A DNA stretch of 64,000 nucleotides from Mesorhizobium sp. CA8 (lineage in GTDB: Bacteria; Pseudomonadota; Alphaproteobacteria; Rhizobiales; Rhizobiaceae), in assembly GCF_020164955.1 (NCBI RefSeq), contig NZ_JAIUHG010000004.1, forward strand, positions 186,001-250,000. Reading direction: 5' to 3'. The notes under the pieces were generated by a model. The model worked only from the letters and a program-made list of their open reading frames with translations. It was not told the DNA's origin and searched no databases. Below are positions 8,275 to 16,709 of this stretch, piece by piece. How positions within the stretch are numbered: position 1 is the stretch's first letter; every line of letters begins with the position of its first letter. A program made the position numbers and the translations under genes.

Positions 8275-8964
8275 ATGATCGACCGGATGCCAACCACCCC
8301 AGCACCGCACCATGCCAAGGTGAAGGCCAAGCATTGGCCGACGCCCGAGCCGGCCGATGTGGTGGCGCCTGAAGCCGACGATATTCCGGAGTTGCGCGAA
8401 GAGGCGAAAGGCTGCCGCCGCTGCCCGCTTTGGCATGACGCAACGCAGACCGTCTTCGGCGAGGGACCGGAGAATGCCGATGTGATCTTCGTCGGTGAGC
8501 AGCCGGGCGACCAGGAGGATCTGGCCGGCAAGCCGTTCGTCGGGCCGGCAGGCAAGGTGTTCGACAACATACTGGGCGACGCCGAGATCGATCGCCGCAA
8601 GGTCTATGTGACCAATGCGGTGAAGCACTTCAAATTCGAACCGCGCGGCAAGCGGCGCATCCATTCGAAGCCCAATGCCGGCGAAATCCAGGCCTGCCGC
8701 TGGTGGCTGGACAAGGAGCTCGATCTCGTCAAGCCGAACCTCGTGGTGGCGCTCGGCGCGACGGCGGCGCAGTCGCTGCTCGGCAAGGCGGTGCCGATCA
8801 CCAAGATGCGCGGCGATGTGATCGAGCGCGAGGATGGCTTGCGCGTGTTCGTGACCATCCACCCGTCCTTCATCCTGCGCATCCGCGATCGGGAGGACAA
8901 GGAGGCCGAGAAGGAGCGGTTTTTGCAGGATATGCGGAAGGTGAAGCAGCTGATGGCTGCTTGA
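8275..8964 (+). CDS. UdgX-type uracil-DNA glycosylase
   Basis: A family 4/5-like uracil-DNA glycosylase of 229 residues. Motif A is GEQPGDQED (residues 74-82) and motif B is HPSFILR (from about 196). The loop KRRIH at 126-130 is the hallmark of UdgX. In the characterised mycobacterial enzyme its His forms a covalent bond with the deoxyribose after uracil removal, so the protein stays attached to DNA. C47, C50 and C141 are candidate iron-sulfur ligands; a fourth Cys is not obvious. It stands alone with no repair operon. Role: uracil repair or tagging in DNA, cytoplasmic. The start could also be the ATG at 8287. Confidence 0.88.
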   Translation: MIDRMPTTPAPHHAKVKAKHWPTPEPADVVAPEADDIPELREEAKGCRRCPLWHDATQTVFGEGPENADVIFVGEQPGDQEDLAGKPFVGPAGKVFDNILGDAEIDRRKVYVTNAVKHFKFEPRGKRRIHSKPNAGEIQACRWWLDKELDLVKPNLVVALGATAAQSLLGKAVPITKMRGDVIEREDGLRVFVTIHPSFILRIRDREDKEAEKERFLQDMRKVKQLMAA

Positions 8965-9029
8965 TGGGGGAGTGCTAGCCGCTTCTCTTTCGATCACTCA
9001 TGCAATGCCGATTAAGCGGCGATCGTTCG

Positions 9030-9184
9030 CGCTGCCCCTCATTGCCCTGCCGGGCATTTCTCCCCGTACAGTGACAGGGAGAAAAAGCTGTCGCGCAGCG
9101 CTTCGCCAATCGCCAGCGCGGCGCGGCTATCGCCTTCTCGCGTTCACGGGGAGAAGGTGCCCACAGGGCGGATGAGGGGCAGCG
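9030..9184. repeat. About 155-bp palindromic element (second family, copy 1)
   Basis: The ends CGCTGCCCCTC and GAGGGGCAGCG are complementary, as are the inner parts (TTCTCCCCGT / ACGGGGAGAA). The loop contains CTTCGCCAATCGCCAGCG, which recurs in the repeat at 58930-59087. It lies between the convergent udgX-type and glycerate kinase genes. Confidence 0.8.
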
Positions 9185-9217
9185 CCTACGCTCGCGTAGA
9201 TGACACGGCGTCGTCGT

Positions 9218-10477
9218 CTAACGGACTAGAATCGCCCTCAGATCATTCACATTCGTGCCTGTTGGCCCGGGCACGAACAGATCCCCGACCGCATTGAACG
9301 CCGTCCAGGCATTGTTGCCAGCGAGCATCGCCTTGGCGTCGACGCCTGCCGCGCGCATGCGCGCCACGGTCGAGCCGTCCGCGAAGGCGCCGGCATTGTT
9401 CTCCGAGCCGTCGATGCCATCGGTGTCGGCAGCCAAGGCATCGATGCCATTCACGCCGTCGATGCCGATGGCGAAGGCGAGCAGGAATTCGGAATTGCGG
9501 CCGCCCTTGCCCTTTGCCCGCAATGTCACTGTCGTCTCGCCGCCGGACAGGATCAGCACCGGCTTGGCGAAGGGGTGATTGCGCGTCGCCACCTCGCGGG
9601 CGATCGCGGCATGCACGCCGCCGACCTCACGCGCTTCGCCTTCGATGGCATCCGAAAGGATGACGGCCTCGATGCCTAGCCGCTTCGCTTCGGCGGCGGC
9701 GGCTTCCAGAGAGACGGCGGCCGAGGCGGTCAGGTGCACTTCGTTGCCGCCGAAGCGCGGATCGTCGGGGCGCGGCGCGTCCGCGGCCGGAGACTGGATA
9801 TGCGCCATGACCGAGGCCGGCAGCTTCATGCCGTAGGCGGCGATCGAGGCCAGCGCATCCGCGCGGCTGCCGGTGTCGGGAACGGTCGGTCCCGATGCGA
9901 CCAGCGCCGGATTGTCGCCCGGGATATCGGACACGACCAGCGATACGACCCGGGCCGGATGAGCGGCGGCGGCCAGGCGTCCGCCCTTGATGGTCGAGAC
10001 ATGCTTGCGGATGGTGTTCATCGCCGCGATCGGCGCGCCGGAGGCAAGCAGCGCCTCGTTGACGGCGATCTCGTCGGCAAGCGTCAGCCCCGGAGCCGGC
10101 GACGGCAGCAGGGCCGAGCCGCCGCCGGAAATCAGCGCCACGACCAGGTCGTCCGAAGTCAGCCCACGCACTTTCTCCAGCAGCCGGCGCGACGCCTCGA
10201 GACCGGCGGCATCCGGCACCGGGTGCGCCGCTTCGATGATCTCGATGCGCTCGCATCTGGCGCCATAGCCGTAGCGGGTGACGACTAGCCCATCGATGGG
10301 GCCATCCCAGACCTTCTCGAAGGCGGCGGCCATCTGCGCCGAGCCCTTTCCCGCGCCGATGACGACGGTGCGGCCCTTCGGCTTCGCCGGCAAATGATTG
10401 CGGATCGTCTTTTCCGGGTCGGCGGCGGCGACGGCGGCGTTGAAGATCGATGTGAGGAAGCTTTTCGGGTCGGTCAT
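9218..10477 (-). CDS. Glycerate 2-kinase, MOFRL/TtuD family
   Basis: A 419-residue enzyme of the GckA/TtuD family, which phosphorylates D-glycerate to 2-phosphoglycerate (some members were first called hydroxypyruvate reductase). Visible features are TVVIGAGKGSAQMAAAFE, SGGGSALLPSPAPGL (phosphate-binding loop), NTIRKHVSTIKGG, VSDIPGDNP, and the C-terminal MOFRL region SGGETTVTL plus GGRNSEFLLAFA. It starts at ATG 10477, overlapping the stop of the upstream UPF0303 gene by four bases, so they are translationally coupled. Next to purine degradation genes that release glyoxylate, it fits the route glyoxylate to glycerate to 2-phosphoglycerate (inference). Confidence 0.85.
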   Translation of the reverse strand: MTDPKSFLTSIFNAAVAAADPEKTIRNHLPAKPKGRTVVIGAGKGSAQMAAAFEKVWDGPIDGLVVTRYGYGARCERIEIIEAAHPVPDAAGLEASRRLLEKVRGLTSDDLVVALISGGGSALLPSPAPGLTLADEIAVNEALLASGAPIAAMNTIRKHVSTIKGGRLAAAAHPARVVSLVVSDIPGDNPALVASGPTVPDTGSRADALASIAAYGMKLPASVMAHIQSPAADAPRPDDPRFGGNEVHLTASAAVSLEAAAAEAKRLGIEAVILSDAIEGEAREVGGVHAAIAREVATRNHPFAKPVLILSGGETTVTLRAKGKGGRNSEFLLAFAIGIDGVNGIDALAADTDGIDGSENNAGAFADGSTVARMRAAGVDAKAMLAGNNAWTAFNAVGDLFVPGPTGTNVNDLRAILVR

Positions 10478-10977
10478 TTTTCTTCCGGCGGCAGCGCAAG
10501 CCCGCACGCATCGATGCCAAGATGGGCGCACAGCGCGTCGACCACGACGCCATGGTCCTCGCGCTCCGGCAAGCCGGAGACCGCGATGACGCCGATCACG
10601 CCGGCGCCCTTCACCGTGACCGGAAAGCCGCCGCCGGCCAGCACATAATCGGCAATGTCGAGCGCTTCGCCGACCTTGAACGTGCGGTCCGGGCGCTGCT
10701 GCTCCAGCACCAGGCGATAGGTGCTTCTCAGATAGCGCTTCACGACGTTGATCTTGCGCCGCGCCCAATCGGGATTTGACGCATTGGAACCCGGCATTGC
10801 GGCATAGAAGAGCGGCCGGTCGAAGGTCCTGATGTCGACGATGATCGGCAGGTTTTCCCTCAGCGCCCGGTCCCTGATGGCGAAACCTATCTTGAAGGCG
10901 ACGGCCTCATCGAAAGCCGCAAAGACCAGCGTGGCTTCCTGTTTCTTGATCAGAGCGATGTCGTCGGCGGTGGCCAT
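10474..10977 (-). CDS. UPF0303 / GlcG-HbpS-like heme-binding-fold protein
   Basis: A 167-residue soluble protein. It has TLVFAAFDEAVAFKIGFAIRD (shown in parts: TLVFAAFDEA, AFKIGFAIRD), DWARRKINVVKR, and the Gly-rich ADYVLAGGGFPVTVKGAGVIGVIAVSG region (core AGGGFPV, GVIGVIAVSG) typical of the UPF0303/DUF336 fold. Proteins of this fold often sit next to glycolate or glyoxylate metabolism genes; no reaction is firmly assigned. It overlaps the glycerate kinase gene by ATGA. The start at 10977 follows GAGAACGAG and fits the family length. Confidence 0.8.
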   Translation of the reverse strand: MATADDIALIKKQEATLVFAAFDEAVAFKIGFAIRDRALRENLPIIVDIRTFDRPLFYAAMPGSNASNPDWARRKINVVKRYLRSTYRLVLEQQRPDRTFKVGEALDIADYVLAGGGFPVTVKGAGVIGVIAVSGLPEREDHGVVVDALCAHLGIDACGLALPPEEK

Positions 10978-11049
10978 GTCTCGTTCTCCGAAAATCGACA
11001 CCGTCGTTTGTACGACAACCTCTGTCCGGTCAAGCATTCGTCGCGGAGG

Positions 11050-11199
11050 CCCCCTCATCCGGCCGCTTCGCGGCCACCTTCTCCCCGGTCGGGTGAAGAG
11101 ATGGGCGCCAGGCTCGGCGGCCCTCCTCTCCCCTCGGGGAGAGGTCGGATTGCCCCGAATTGCCGTTCGCAATTCGGTCAGCAATCCGGGTGAGGGGGT
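11050..11199. repeat. Palindromic element (second family, copy 2) abutting guaD stop
   Basis: CCCCCTCATCCGG at the left end pairs with the CCGGGTGAGGGGG end at 11186-11198. Internal palindromes include GGCCGCTTCGCGGCC. The last base of the element touches the guaD stop codon, so guaD's 3' end would be read straight into this foldback and it may stop transcription or protect the message. Confidence 0.75.
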
Positions 11200-12515
11200 C
11201 ACCCAGCCACAATCGCGCTCTTTGCCGGCCGCCCGGCCACATAGACCTCGCGCACGGCGCGGTCGTCGCCCAGCGTTTGCAGCAGGAAGAGCTCTTCCGC
11301 CAGCGTCTCCACGGTCTCCATCCTGAGCCGCATCCCCGGCGTCGCATGAGCATCGAGCACGACGATGTCGGCATCGGTGCCTTCCTCCAGCGTGCCGACC
11401 CTGTCGGCCACGGAAAGCGCCTCGGCATTGCCGCGCGTCAGCTGCCAGAAGGACTGGAACGGGTTGAGCTTCTCGCCGTTCAGCGCGATCACCTTGTAGC
11501 CCTCGTCCATGGTGCGCAGCATCGAATAGTTGGTGCCGCCGCCGACATCGGTCGCGGCGGCGATCCTGAGCGGCTTTTCGCGCCGGCGGTAGCGCTGATA
11601 GTCGAACAGGCCGGAGCCGAGGAAGAGATTGGAAGTCGGGCAAAACACCGCGACCGAGCCCGATTGCGACAGCGCATCCGCCTCGCGTTCCGACAGATGG
11701 ATGCAATGGCCGAACAGGCTCTTCTTGCCGAGCAGGCCGTAATGCTCATAGACATCGGCGTAGTCGCGCGACCAGGGGTAAAGCTCCTGGGTGAAAGCGA
11801 TCTCGGCGTGGTTTTCCGACAGATGCGTCTGCATGTGGAGATCGGGATGCTCGCGGCAGAGCACGCCGGCCATCTCCATCTGCTCGGGCGTAGAGGTGAT
11901 GGCGAAGCGCGGCGTGATGGCATAGAGCTGGCGGCCCTTGCCGTGCCATTCGGCGATCAGCGCCTTGGTATCGTCATAGCCTGTCTGCGCCGTGTCGAGC
12001 ACGCCGTCCGGCGCGTTGCGGTCCATCATCACCTTGCCGGCGATGTTGAGCATATTGCGCTCATGCGACTCGGCGAAGAAAGCCTCGGCTGAAGACTTGT
12101 GCACCGAGCAATAGGCGACGACGGTCGTAGTGCCCTGGCGCAGCATCTCGTCGAGGAAGACCCTGGCGATGCGGCGGCCATGCTGCGCGTTCTGGAATTT
12201 CGACTCTTCCGGAAAGGTGTATTTGTTCAGCCAGTCGAGCAGCTCGGCGCCGTAGGAGGCGATGATCTGCATCTGCGGCACGTGAACGTGGGCGTCGAGG
12301 AACCCCGGCAGGATCAGATGCGGACGATGGTCGATCGTCTCGACGCCGGCGCCCGCCTTCTTCAAGACCTCGGCAGAGGAGCCGGCTGCGGCGATCTTGC
12401 CGTTGTCGATCAGCAGCCCGCCATCTTCCTCGTAGCGCCAGGCGGAATGGTCGTCGACCGCTTCGGGCCAACGCAGGAAGGAGAGCGTGCGGCCGCGCAG
12501 AATTTTCGCTGTCAT
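11199..12515 (-). CDS. guaD: Guanine deaminase
   Basis: An amidohydrolase of 438 residues that converts guanine to xanthine and ammonia. Metal ligands are in PGFLDAHVHVPQ (H76, H78), followed by the guanine-deaminase-specific LLDWLNKYTFPEE. Later come MQTHLSEN, FGHCIHLSE, and VFCPTSNLFLGSG, with ATDVGGG supplying the last Asp. It starts two bases after the stop of the puuD gene and is transcribed with it. It provides the entry to the xanthine dehydrogenase encoded further right in the window. Cytoplasmic, zinc-dependent by family. Confidence 0.93.
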   Translation of the reverse strand: MTAKILRGRTLSFLRWPEAVDDHSAWRYEEDGGLLIDNGKIAAAGSSAEVLKKAGAGVETIDHRPHLILPGFLDAHVHVPQMQIIASYGAELLDWLNKYTFPEESKFQNAQHGRRIARVFLDEMLRQGTTTVVAYCSVHKSSAEAFFAESHERNMLNIAGKVMMDRNAPDGVLDTAQTGYDDTKALIAEWHGKGRQLYAITPRFAITSTPEQMEMAGVLCREHPDLHMQTHLSENHAEIAFTQELYPWSRDYADVYEHYGLLGKKSLFGHCIHLSEREADALSQSGSVAVFCPTSNLFLGSGLFDYQRYRRREKPLRIAAATDVGGGTNYSMLRTMDEGYKVIALNGEKLNPFQSFWQLTRGNAEALSVADRVGTLEEGTDADIVVLDAHATPGMRLRMETVETLAEELFLLQTLGDDRAVREVYVAGRPAKSAIVAG

Positions 12516-12517
12516 GC

Positions 12518-13744
12518 TTACTTTCCGGCGCCTTCGAACCAGGCGACCAGAAGGGCCCTTTCCTGGTCGGTGATCTGGGTGACGTTGGCGGGCGGCATGG
12601 CATGCGCCCGGCCGGCCTGGATGTAGATCTCGCGCGCATGCTCGGCGATGCGCTCGTCGGTGTCGAGCAGCACGCCCTTCGGCGCATGGTAGATGCCTTC
12701 ATAGACCGGCTCTTGCGTGTGGCACATGGAGCAGCGGCCGAGCACAGTGTCGCGCACGGCCGGGAAATGCGCCGAGGCGATGTAGACCTGCGCTGCGGCG
12801 GAGGCGGCGGAGGTCTTCGGCTCGCCGGTCAGCACCTTCGGCACGGTCGACAACCAGATGATGATCATGAACAGCACGGCGGCGCCGAGCCAGGTCCAGG
12901 TCGGGTTGCCCTTCCTTGCATGTAAAGTGTTGAAATAGTGCCGGATCAGAACGCCGATGATGAAGACCAGCGAAGCAATGACCCAGTTGAACTGGGTGCC
13001 GAAGGCCAGCGGATAGTGGTTCGACAGCATCAGGAACAGGACCGGCAAGGTCAGGTAGTTGTTATGCAGCGAGCGCTGCTTGGCGATCTTGCCGTATTTC
13101 GGGTTCGGCTTGCGGCCGGCGATCAGGTCGGCGACGACGATCTTCTGGTTGGGGATGATGACCATGAAGACATTGGCCGACATGATCGTGGCGGTGATGG
13201 CGCCGAGATGCAGGAAGGCGGCGCGGCCGGTGAAGAGATGCGTCAGCCCCCAGGCGATGAACACCAGCACGCAATAGAGCACCAGCATCAGCCCGGTGTC
13301 GCTTTTGCCGAGCGGCGAGCGGCAGAGCAGGTCATAGACGATCCAGCCGACGCCGATGGTGGCCAGCGACAACAGGATGCCGACCGGCACCGAGATGTTG
13401 AGCACGTTGGGATCGATCAGGAAGAGGTCGGCCCCGGCGTAATAGACCACGCAGAGCATGGCGAAGCCCGACAGCCAGGTGGCGTAGGATTCCCATTTGA
13501 ACCAGGTGAGGTGCTCCGGCATCTCGGCCGGCGCGACCAGATATTTCTGGATATGGTAGAAGCCGCCGCCATGCACCTGCCACTCCTCGCCGAAGGCGCC
13601 GGCGGGCAGGCCGGGACGCTGGCGCAGGCCGAGGTCGAGGGCGACGAAATAGAAGGACGAGCCGATCCAGGCGATGCCGGTGATGACATGCAGCCAGCGG
13701 ACGGCGAAGCTCAGCCAGTCCCAGAAAATCGCGAAATCCGTCAT
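12518..13744 (-). CDS. puuD: Membrane urate hydroxylase PuuD with cytochrome c domain
   Basis: A 408-residue protein. The N-terminal 320 residues hold about eight hydrophobic helices (first: WLHVITGIAWIGSSFYF) matching the urate oxidase N-terminal family. The last 80 residues are a cytochrome c domain with CSMCH (C338, C341, H342) and a likely axial Met in HAMPP (about residue 383). PuuD oxidises urate to 5-hydroxyisourate, passing electrons to the respiratory chain instead of making hydrogen peroxide. This replaces soluble uricase; no uricase gene is seen. It is the first gene of a puuD-guaD unit and faces a divergent LysR gene. Confident call. Confidence 0.92.
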   Translation of the reverse strand: MTDFAIFWDWLSFAVRWLHVITGIAWIGSSFYFVALDLGLRQRPGLPAGAFGEEWQVHGGGFYHIQKYLVAPAEMPEHLTWFKWESYATWLSGFAMLCVVYYAGADLFLIDPNVLNISVPVGILLSLATIGVGWIVYDLLCRSPLGKSDTGLMLVLYCVLVFIAWGLTHLFTGRAAFLHLGAITATIMSANVFMVIIPNQKIVVADLIAGRKPNPKYGKIAKQRSLHNNYLTLPVLFLMLSNHYPLAFGTQFNWVIASLVFIIGVLIRHYFNTLHARKGNPTWTWLGAAVLFMIIIWLSTVPKVLTGEPKTSAASAAAQVYIASAHFPAVRDTVLGRCSMCHTQEPVYEGIYHAPKGVLLDTDERIAEHAREIYIQAGRAHAMPPANVTQITDQERALLVAWFEGAGK

Positions 13745-13856
13745 TGCACTCGTCCCTGCCGATGAGAGCGACTTTACGGTCTGGCGCGCAAACGAAAAGA
13801 GGCGAGGTGCGCGATGACTTTCAAAAAAAAATGGAAAATACTAGGGTTGCCCAAGG

Positions 13857-13988
13857 TGTGTGAGGATTCAGGTCAGGCCGAGCCGAAAACGGCGGGTTTC
13901 GAGAACCGGAGCGAGCGTAGTTGAAGTACGTGAGCACCGGAAGCGCAGGAGCCCGGCGTTTTGCAGGCCATCACCTGAATCTCCACAC
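13857..13988. repeat. Large palindromic repeat in puuD-lysR intergenic region
   Basis: GTGTGTGAGGATTCAGGT on the left pairs imperfectly with ACCTGAATCTCCACAC at 13973-13988, and inner arms AAAACGGCGGG and CCCGGCGTTTT also pair. The middle carries GAGAACCGGAGCGAGCGTAG-type sequence. It occupies much of the 278-base divergent promoter region, between the puuD start at 13744 and the LysR ATG at 14023. Confidence 0.7.
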
Positions 13989-14022
13989 GCTTCGCGCAGC
14001 CGTTCAAGAGCCACGAACCCGC

Positions 14023-14943
14023 ATGGCCTATCTCGACAACATTGCCGTCTTCGTCCGTGTCGTCGAGCTCGGCAATCTGTCGGCCGCGGGGCGCGACATG
14101 CGCATTTCGCCGGCGGTCGCCTCCAACCGCATCAAGGAGCTGGAGAAGCATCTGGGCGTGAGGCTGTTCAACCGCACGACAAGGCAGTTGATGCCGACCG
14201 AGCACGGCACGGTGTTCTACACCGGCGCCAAGCAGGTGCTGGATGCGATCACCGAAGCGGAAGCCGCGGTTGCAGCACTTTCCGGCCAACCGCGCGGCAC
14301 GATCAGGGTTACGGCACCGCTCGGCCTCGGCCGCCGCCTGATCGCTTCCGGCATTCCGGATTTCCATGACAAATACCCCGATATCGAGGTGCGGCTGAGA
14401 CTCTCCGACCACAATGTCGACATCATGAAGGAAGGCATCGACGTCGCCTTCCGGCTCGGCATCATCGAGGATTCCAGCCTCAGGATGCGCGGCATCATGG
14501 AATGCGAGCGCGTGCTGGTGGCGGCGCCGAAATATCTGGAAGCGCGCGGCGAACCGGCGGAGCCGCAGGAACTGGTCGGCAAGAAGCACGACTGTCTGAT
14601 GCTGCGCTATGCCGGCGCGCGCGAATTCGTCTGGACCTTGCAGACGCCGGGCGGCGTGCAGAAACTCGAGGTGCATGGCCCTTACGACACCGACGACGGC
14701 GACGTGCTGACCGGCTGGGCGCTGTCGGGGCGCGGCATCATCAACAAGCCGCGCTTCGAGGTCGAGCCCTTCATCCGCGACCGGCGGCTGAAGGTGATCC
14801 TGCCCCAGGCGCCGCCGACACCGGTGCAATTCGCCGCCGTTTATCCGCACAAGAAGCTGCAGGACCCGAAGGTGCGGCTGCTGCTCGACTTCATGGCCGA
14901 CCGCTGCCAGCGGCTGATCAAGGATATCTTGGCTGGGAAGTAA
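14023..14943 (+). CDS. LysR family transcriptional regulator
   Basis: A 306-residue LysR-type protein. The N-terminal winged helix reads LDNIAVFVRVVELGNLSAAG with recognition helix SPAVASNRIKELEKHLGVRLF and RTTRQLMPTEHG. The rest is the two-lobed inducer domain (SGQPRGTIRVTAPLGLGRR onwards). The start at 14023 matches the family consensus; the upstream ORF extension runs through a palindromic repeat and is not coding. It is divergent from puuD-guaD and so probably regulates the purine genes (inference). The co-inducer is not evident. Confidence 0.88.
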   Translation: MAYLDNIAVFVRVVELGNLSAAGRDMRISPAVASNRIKELEKHLGVRLFNRTTRQLMPTEHGTVFYTGAKQVLDAITEAEAAVAALSGQPRGTIRVTAPLGLGRRLIASGIPDFHDKYPDIEVRLRLSDHNVDIMKEGIDVAFRLGIIEDSSLRMRGIMECERVLVAAPKYLEARGEPAEPQELVGKKHDCLMLRYAGAREFVWTLQTPGGVQKLEVHGPYDTDDGDVLTGWALSGRGIINKPRFEVEPFIRDRRLKVILPQAPPTPVQFAAVYPHKKLQDPKVRLLLDFMADRCQRLIKDILAGK

Positions 14944-15059
14944 GGGGTACCAGCGTTGCGGCGGGATCGGCCGAAGTCTCCGTGACGTCGTCATCAACGG
15001 GCGAGCGACGCGAAGCGGAGCGCAGGCCGAGGAAGCCGCCCGTCTAGAGTTTGGTTTTT

Positions 15060-15125
15060 CGCAATTCCGGACGGAAGGCTACGGCGAAGGCGCGGAGTCT
15101 AGCCGCAGCGCACTTTTCCTGGAAT
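15060..15125. repeat. Intergenic palindrome, second copy occurs inside the subtilase gene
   Basis: The element runs from CGCAATTCCGG to CACTTTTCCTGGAAT, with AATTCC/GGAAT ends. Its reverse complement is closely similar over about 60 bases to 36088-36150, which is coding sequence there. The stretch lies just after the LysR gene and before the 3' end of the phzF-type gene. Confidence 0.75.
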
Positions 15126-15134
15126 GGCTTCGGA

Positions 15135-15965
15135 TCAATCCATCAGCCGCGCCGTGCCCGACACCCTGATCGAGCTGCCGGGCGCCGGTGGAATATCGGC
15201 ATGAAGGCGCGAGCGCATCCCCATATCCTCGCCCTGGACGATGTCGATGGCGCCGCGATGCGGCCAGCCGAGATCACGCAGATAGCCGGCAAAGGCAGCG
15301 GTCGCGGCACCCGTCGCCGGGTCCTCGTAGACGCCGCCGGACGCGAAGGGATTGCGCGTGTGAAAGAGGCGCGGTGTCTCGGCATAGGCAAGCAGGATGG
15401 TGACCAGGCCTTCGCGCCGCATGAAGGACTGGCCTTGCTTCAAGTTATAAGCCATCGCAGCCAACGTCTCGCGCGACTTCAGCGCCAACACCAGATGATC
15501 GGCGCCGCCGTGGATGAGCGCCGGCGGGATGGCGGGATCGAGATCGCCCGGCTGATAGCCAAACAAGGCGAGAACCTCCTCGACCAGTTCGGCCGACGCA
15601 GGCCTGCTGCGCGTCGGTGGCGACTGCAACGCGGCGACAAAGTTGGCGCCATAGCGAAACCCTTCGACGGTGATGTCGGCCTGGTTGAGGGTCAGCCTGA
15701 AAATTCCGTCGCCGAATTTCCTGACCAGCGCCGTGCCGAGCGCGATCGTGGCATGGCCGCAGAACGGCACTTCCGACTCCGGCGAAAAATAGCGCACGCG
15801 CCAGCTGTCGCCCTCGGGCGCCGCGAAGGCAGTTTCGGAAAAACCGATTTCGGCCGCGACGCGCTGCATGTCGGCCGCATCCGGCAAGGCCCCGCCGATC
15901 ATCACTCCGGCGGGGTTGCCGCCGCTGTTCCCGTCCGAAAAGGCTGCGATCTTCAATACGTCCAT
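15135..15965 (-). CDS. PhzF family epimerase/isomerase
   Basis: A 276-residue protein of the diaminopimelate-epimerase fold. The family signature GNPAGVMI is at residues 16-23, followed by GFSETAFAAPE, FCGHATIALGTAL, and the C-terminal NPFASGGVYEDPATGAATAAFAG (core DPATGAA). The conserved acidic residue in GFSETAF is present. PhzF itself isomerises a phenazine precursor, but most family members are uncharacterised and no phenazine genes are nearby, so the substrate is unknown. It is convergent with the LysR gene. Confidence 0.85.
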   Translation of the reverse strand: MDVLKIAAFSDGNSGGNPAGVMIGGALPDAADMQRVAAEIGFSETAFAAPEGDSWRVRYFSPESEVPFCGHATIALGTALVRKFGDGIFRLTLNQADITVEGFRYGANFVAALQSPPTRSRPASAELVEEVLALFGYQPGDLDPAIPPALIHGGADHLVLALKSRETLAAMAYNLKQGQSFMRREGLVTILLAYAETPRLFHTRNPFASGGVYEDPATGAATAAFAGYLRDLGWPHRGAIDIVQGEDMGMRSRLHADIPPAPGSSIRVSGTARLMD

Positions 15966-16192
15966 GTTCCTGACCCCGTTGTCCCGCGAGGCGCAACAAA
16001 CACGTTTCGAGCCGCTTTGGGAAATGAAGAAACCGGCAAGCAGCGGTGAACGCCACTCACACCTGCAATCGGGATGGTGCGCTTCAATCCGATGGGGAAC
16101 GAAATTCGACCCACCGCCGTTTTGACAGTTGGCGGTCGTTCGGGCCGCCTTCAGCTCTCAGCCAATCGATCCAGCCGCGACAGGAGTCGACC

Positions 16193-16681
16193 ATGGACGC
16201 CATCGTCACCAAGAACGACCTCAAATCCGATGCCAGGAAGGAATCGATCGATCTGCTCAACGCCAGGCTCGCCGACGCCATCGACCTGGCGCTGATCACC
16301 AAGCAGGCGCATTGGAACGTCAAGGGTCCGCAATTCATCGCCATCCATGAGATGCTGGACGAATTCCGCGAGGAGATCGACGGCCATGTCGACATCATCG
16401 CAGAACGCGCCGTGCAGCTCGGCGGCACCGCGCATGGCACCTCGCAGGAAGTGTCGAAGGCGACCAGGCTGAAGCCTTATCCGACCGACATCCACAAGAC
16501 CAAGGATCATCTGGCCGCGCTGATCGACCGCTATGCCACGGCCGCCAAGCTCGCCCGCGAAGCAATTGACGAAGCCGACGACGCCGGCGATCGCGATACG
16601 GCGGATATCTTTACCGCCTATTCGCGCTCGCTCGACAAATTGCTGTGGTTCCTCGAGGCGCACACGCAGGAAAAGGAATAG
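16193..16681 (+). CDS. dps: Dps ferritin-like DNA-protecting protein
   Basis: A 162-residue protein with the Dps ferroxidase signature: KQAHWNVKGPQFIAIHEMLDEF (core AHWNVKG and HEMLDEF) and EIDGHVDIIAERAVQLGG. Dps dodecamers oxidise and store iron with hydrogen peroxide and protect DNA during stress. ATG at 16193 follows AGGAG with proper spacing; the frame extends upstream to 16046, but that part lacks coding character. A TTGACA at 16122-16127 may be part of its promoter, though no good -10 follows. It is not in an obvious operon; the convergent neighbour is xdhC. Confidence 0.93.
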   Translation: MDAIVTKNDLKSDARKESIDLLNARLADAIDLALITKQAHWNVKGPQFIAIHEMLDEFREEIDGHVDIIAERAVQLGGTAHGTSQEVSKATRLKPYPTDIHKTKDHLAALIDRYATAAKLAREAIDEADDAGDRDTADIFTAYSRSLDKLLWFLEAHTQEKE

Positions 16682-16709
16682 CCAGACTTTCCTTGCGCAG
16701 GCGGTTGAA

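Noticed and set aside
10474..11706. A 410-residue minus-strand protein joining UPF0303 to sequence within guaD
   Set aside because: Only the last 167 residues are the real UPF0303 gene; the rest reads through a palindromic repeat and out of frame with guaD.
15135..15965. Phenazine biosynthesis from the PhzF match
   Set aside because: PhzF homologues are common isolated genes and no other phz gene is present.
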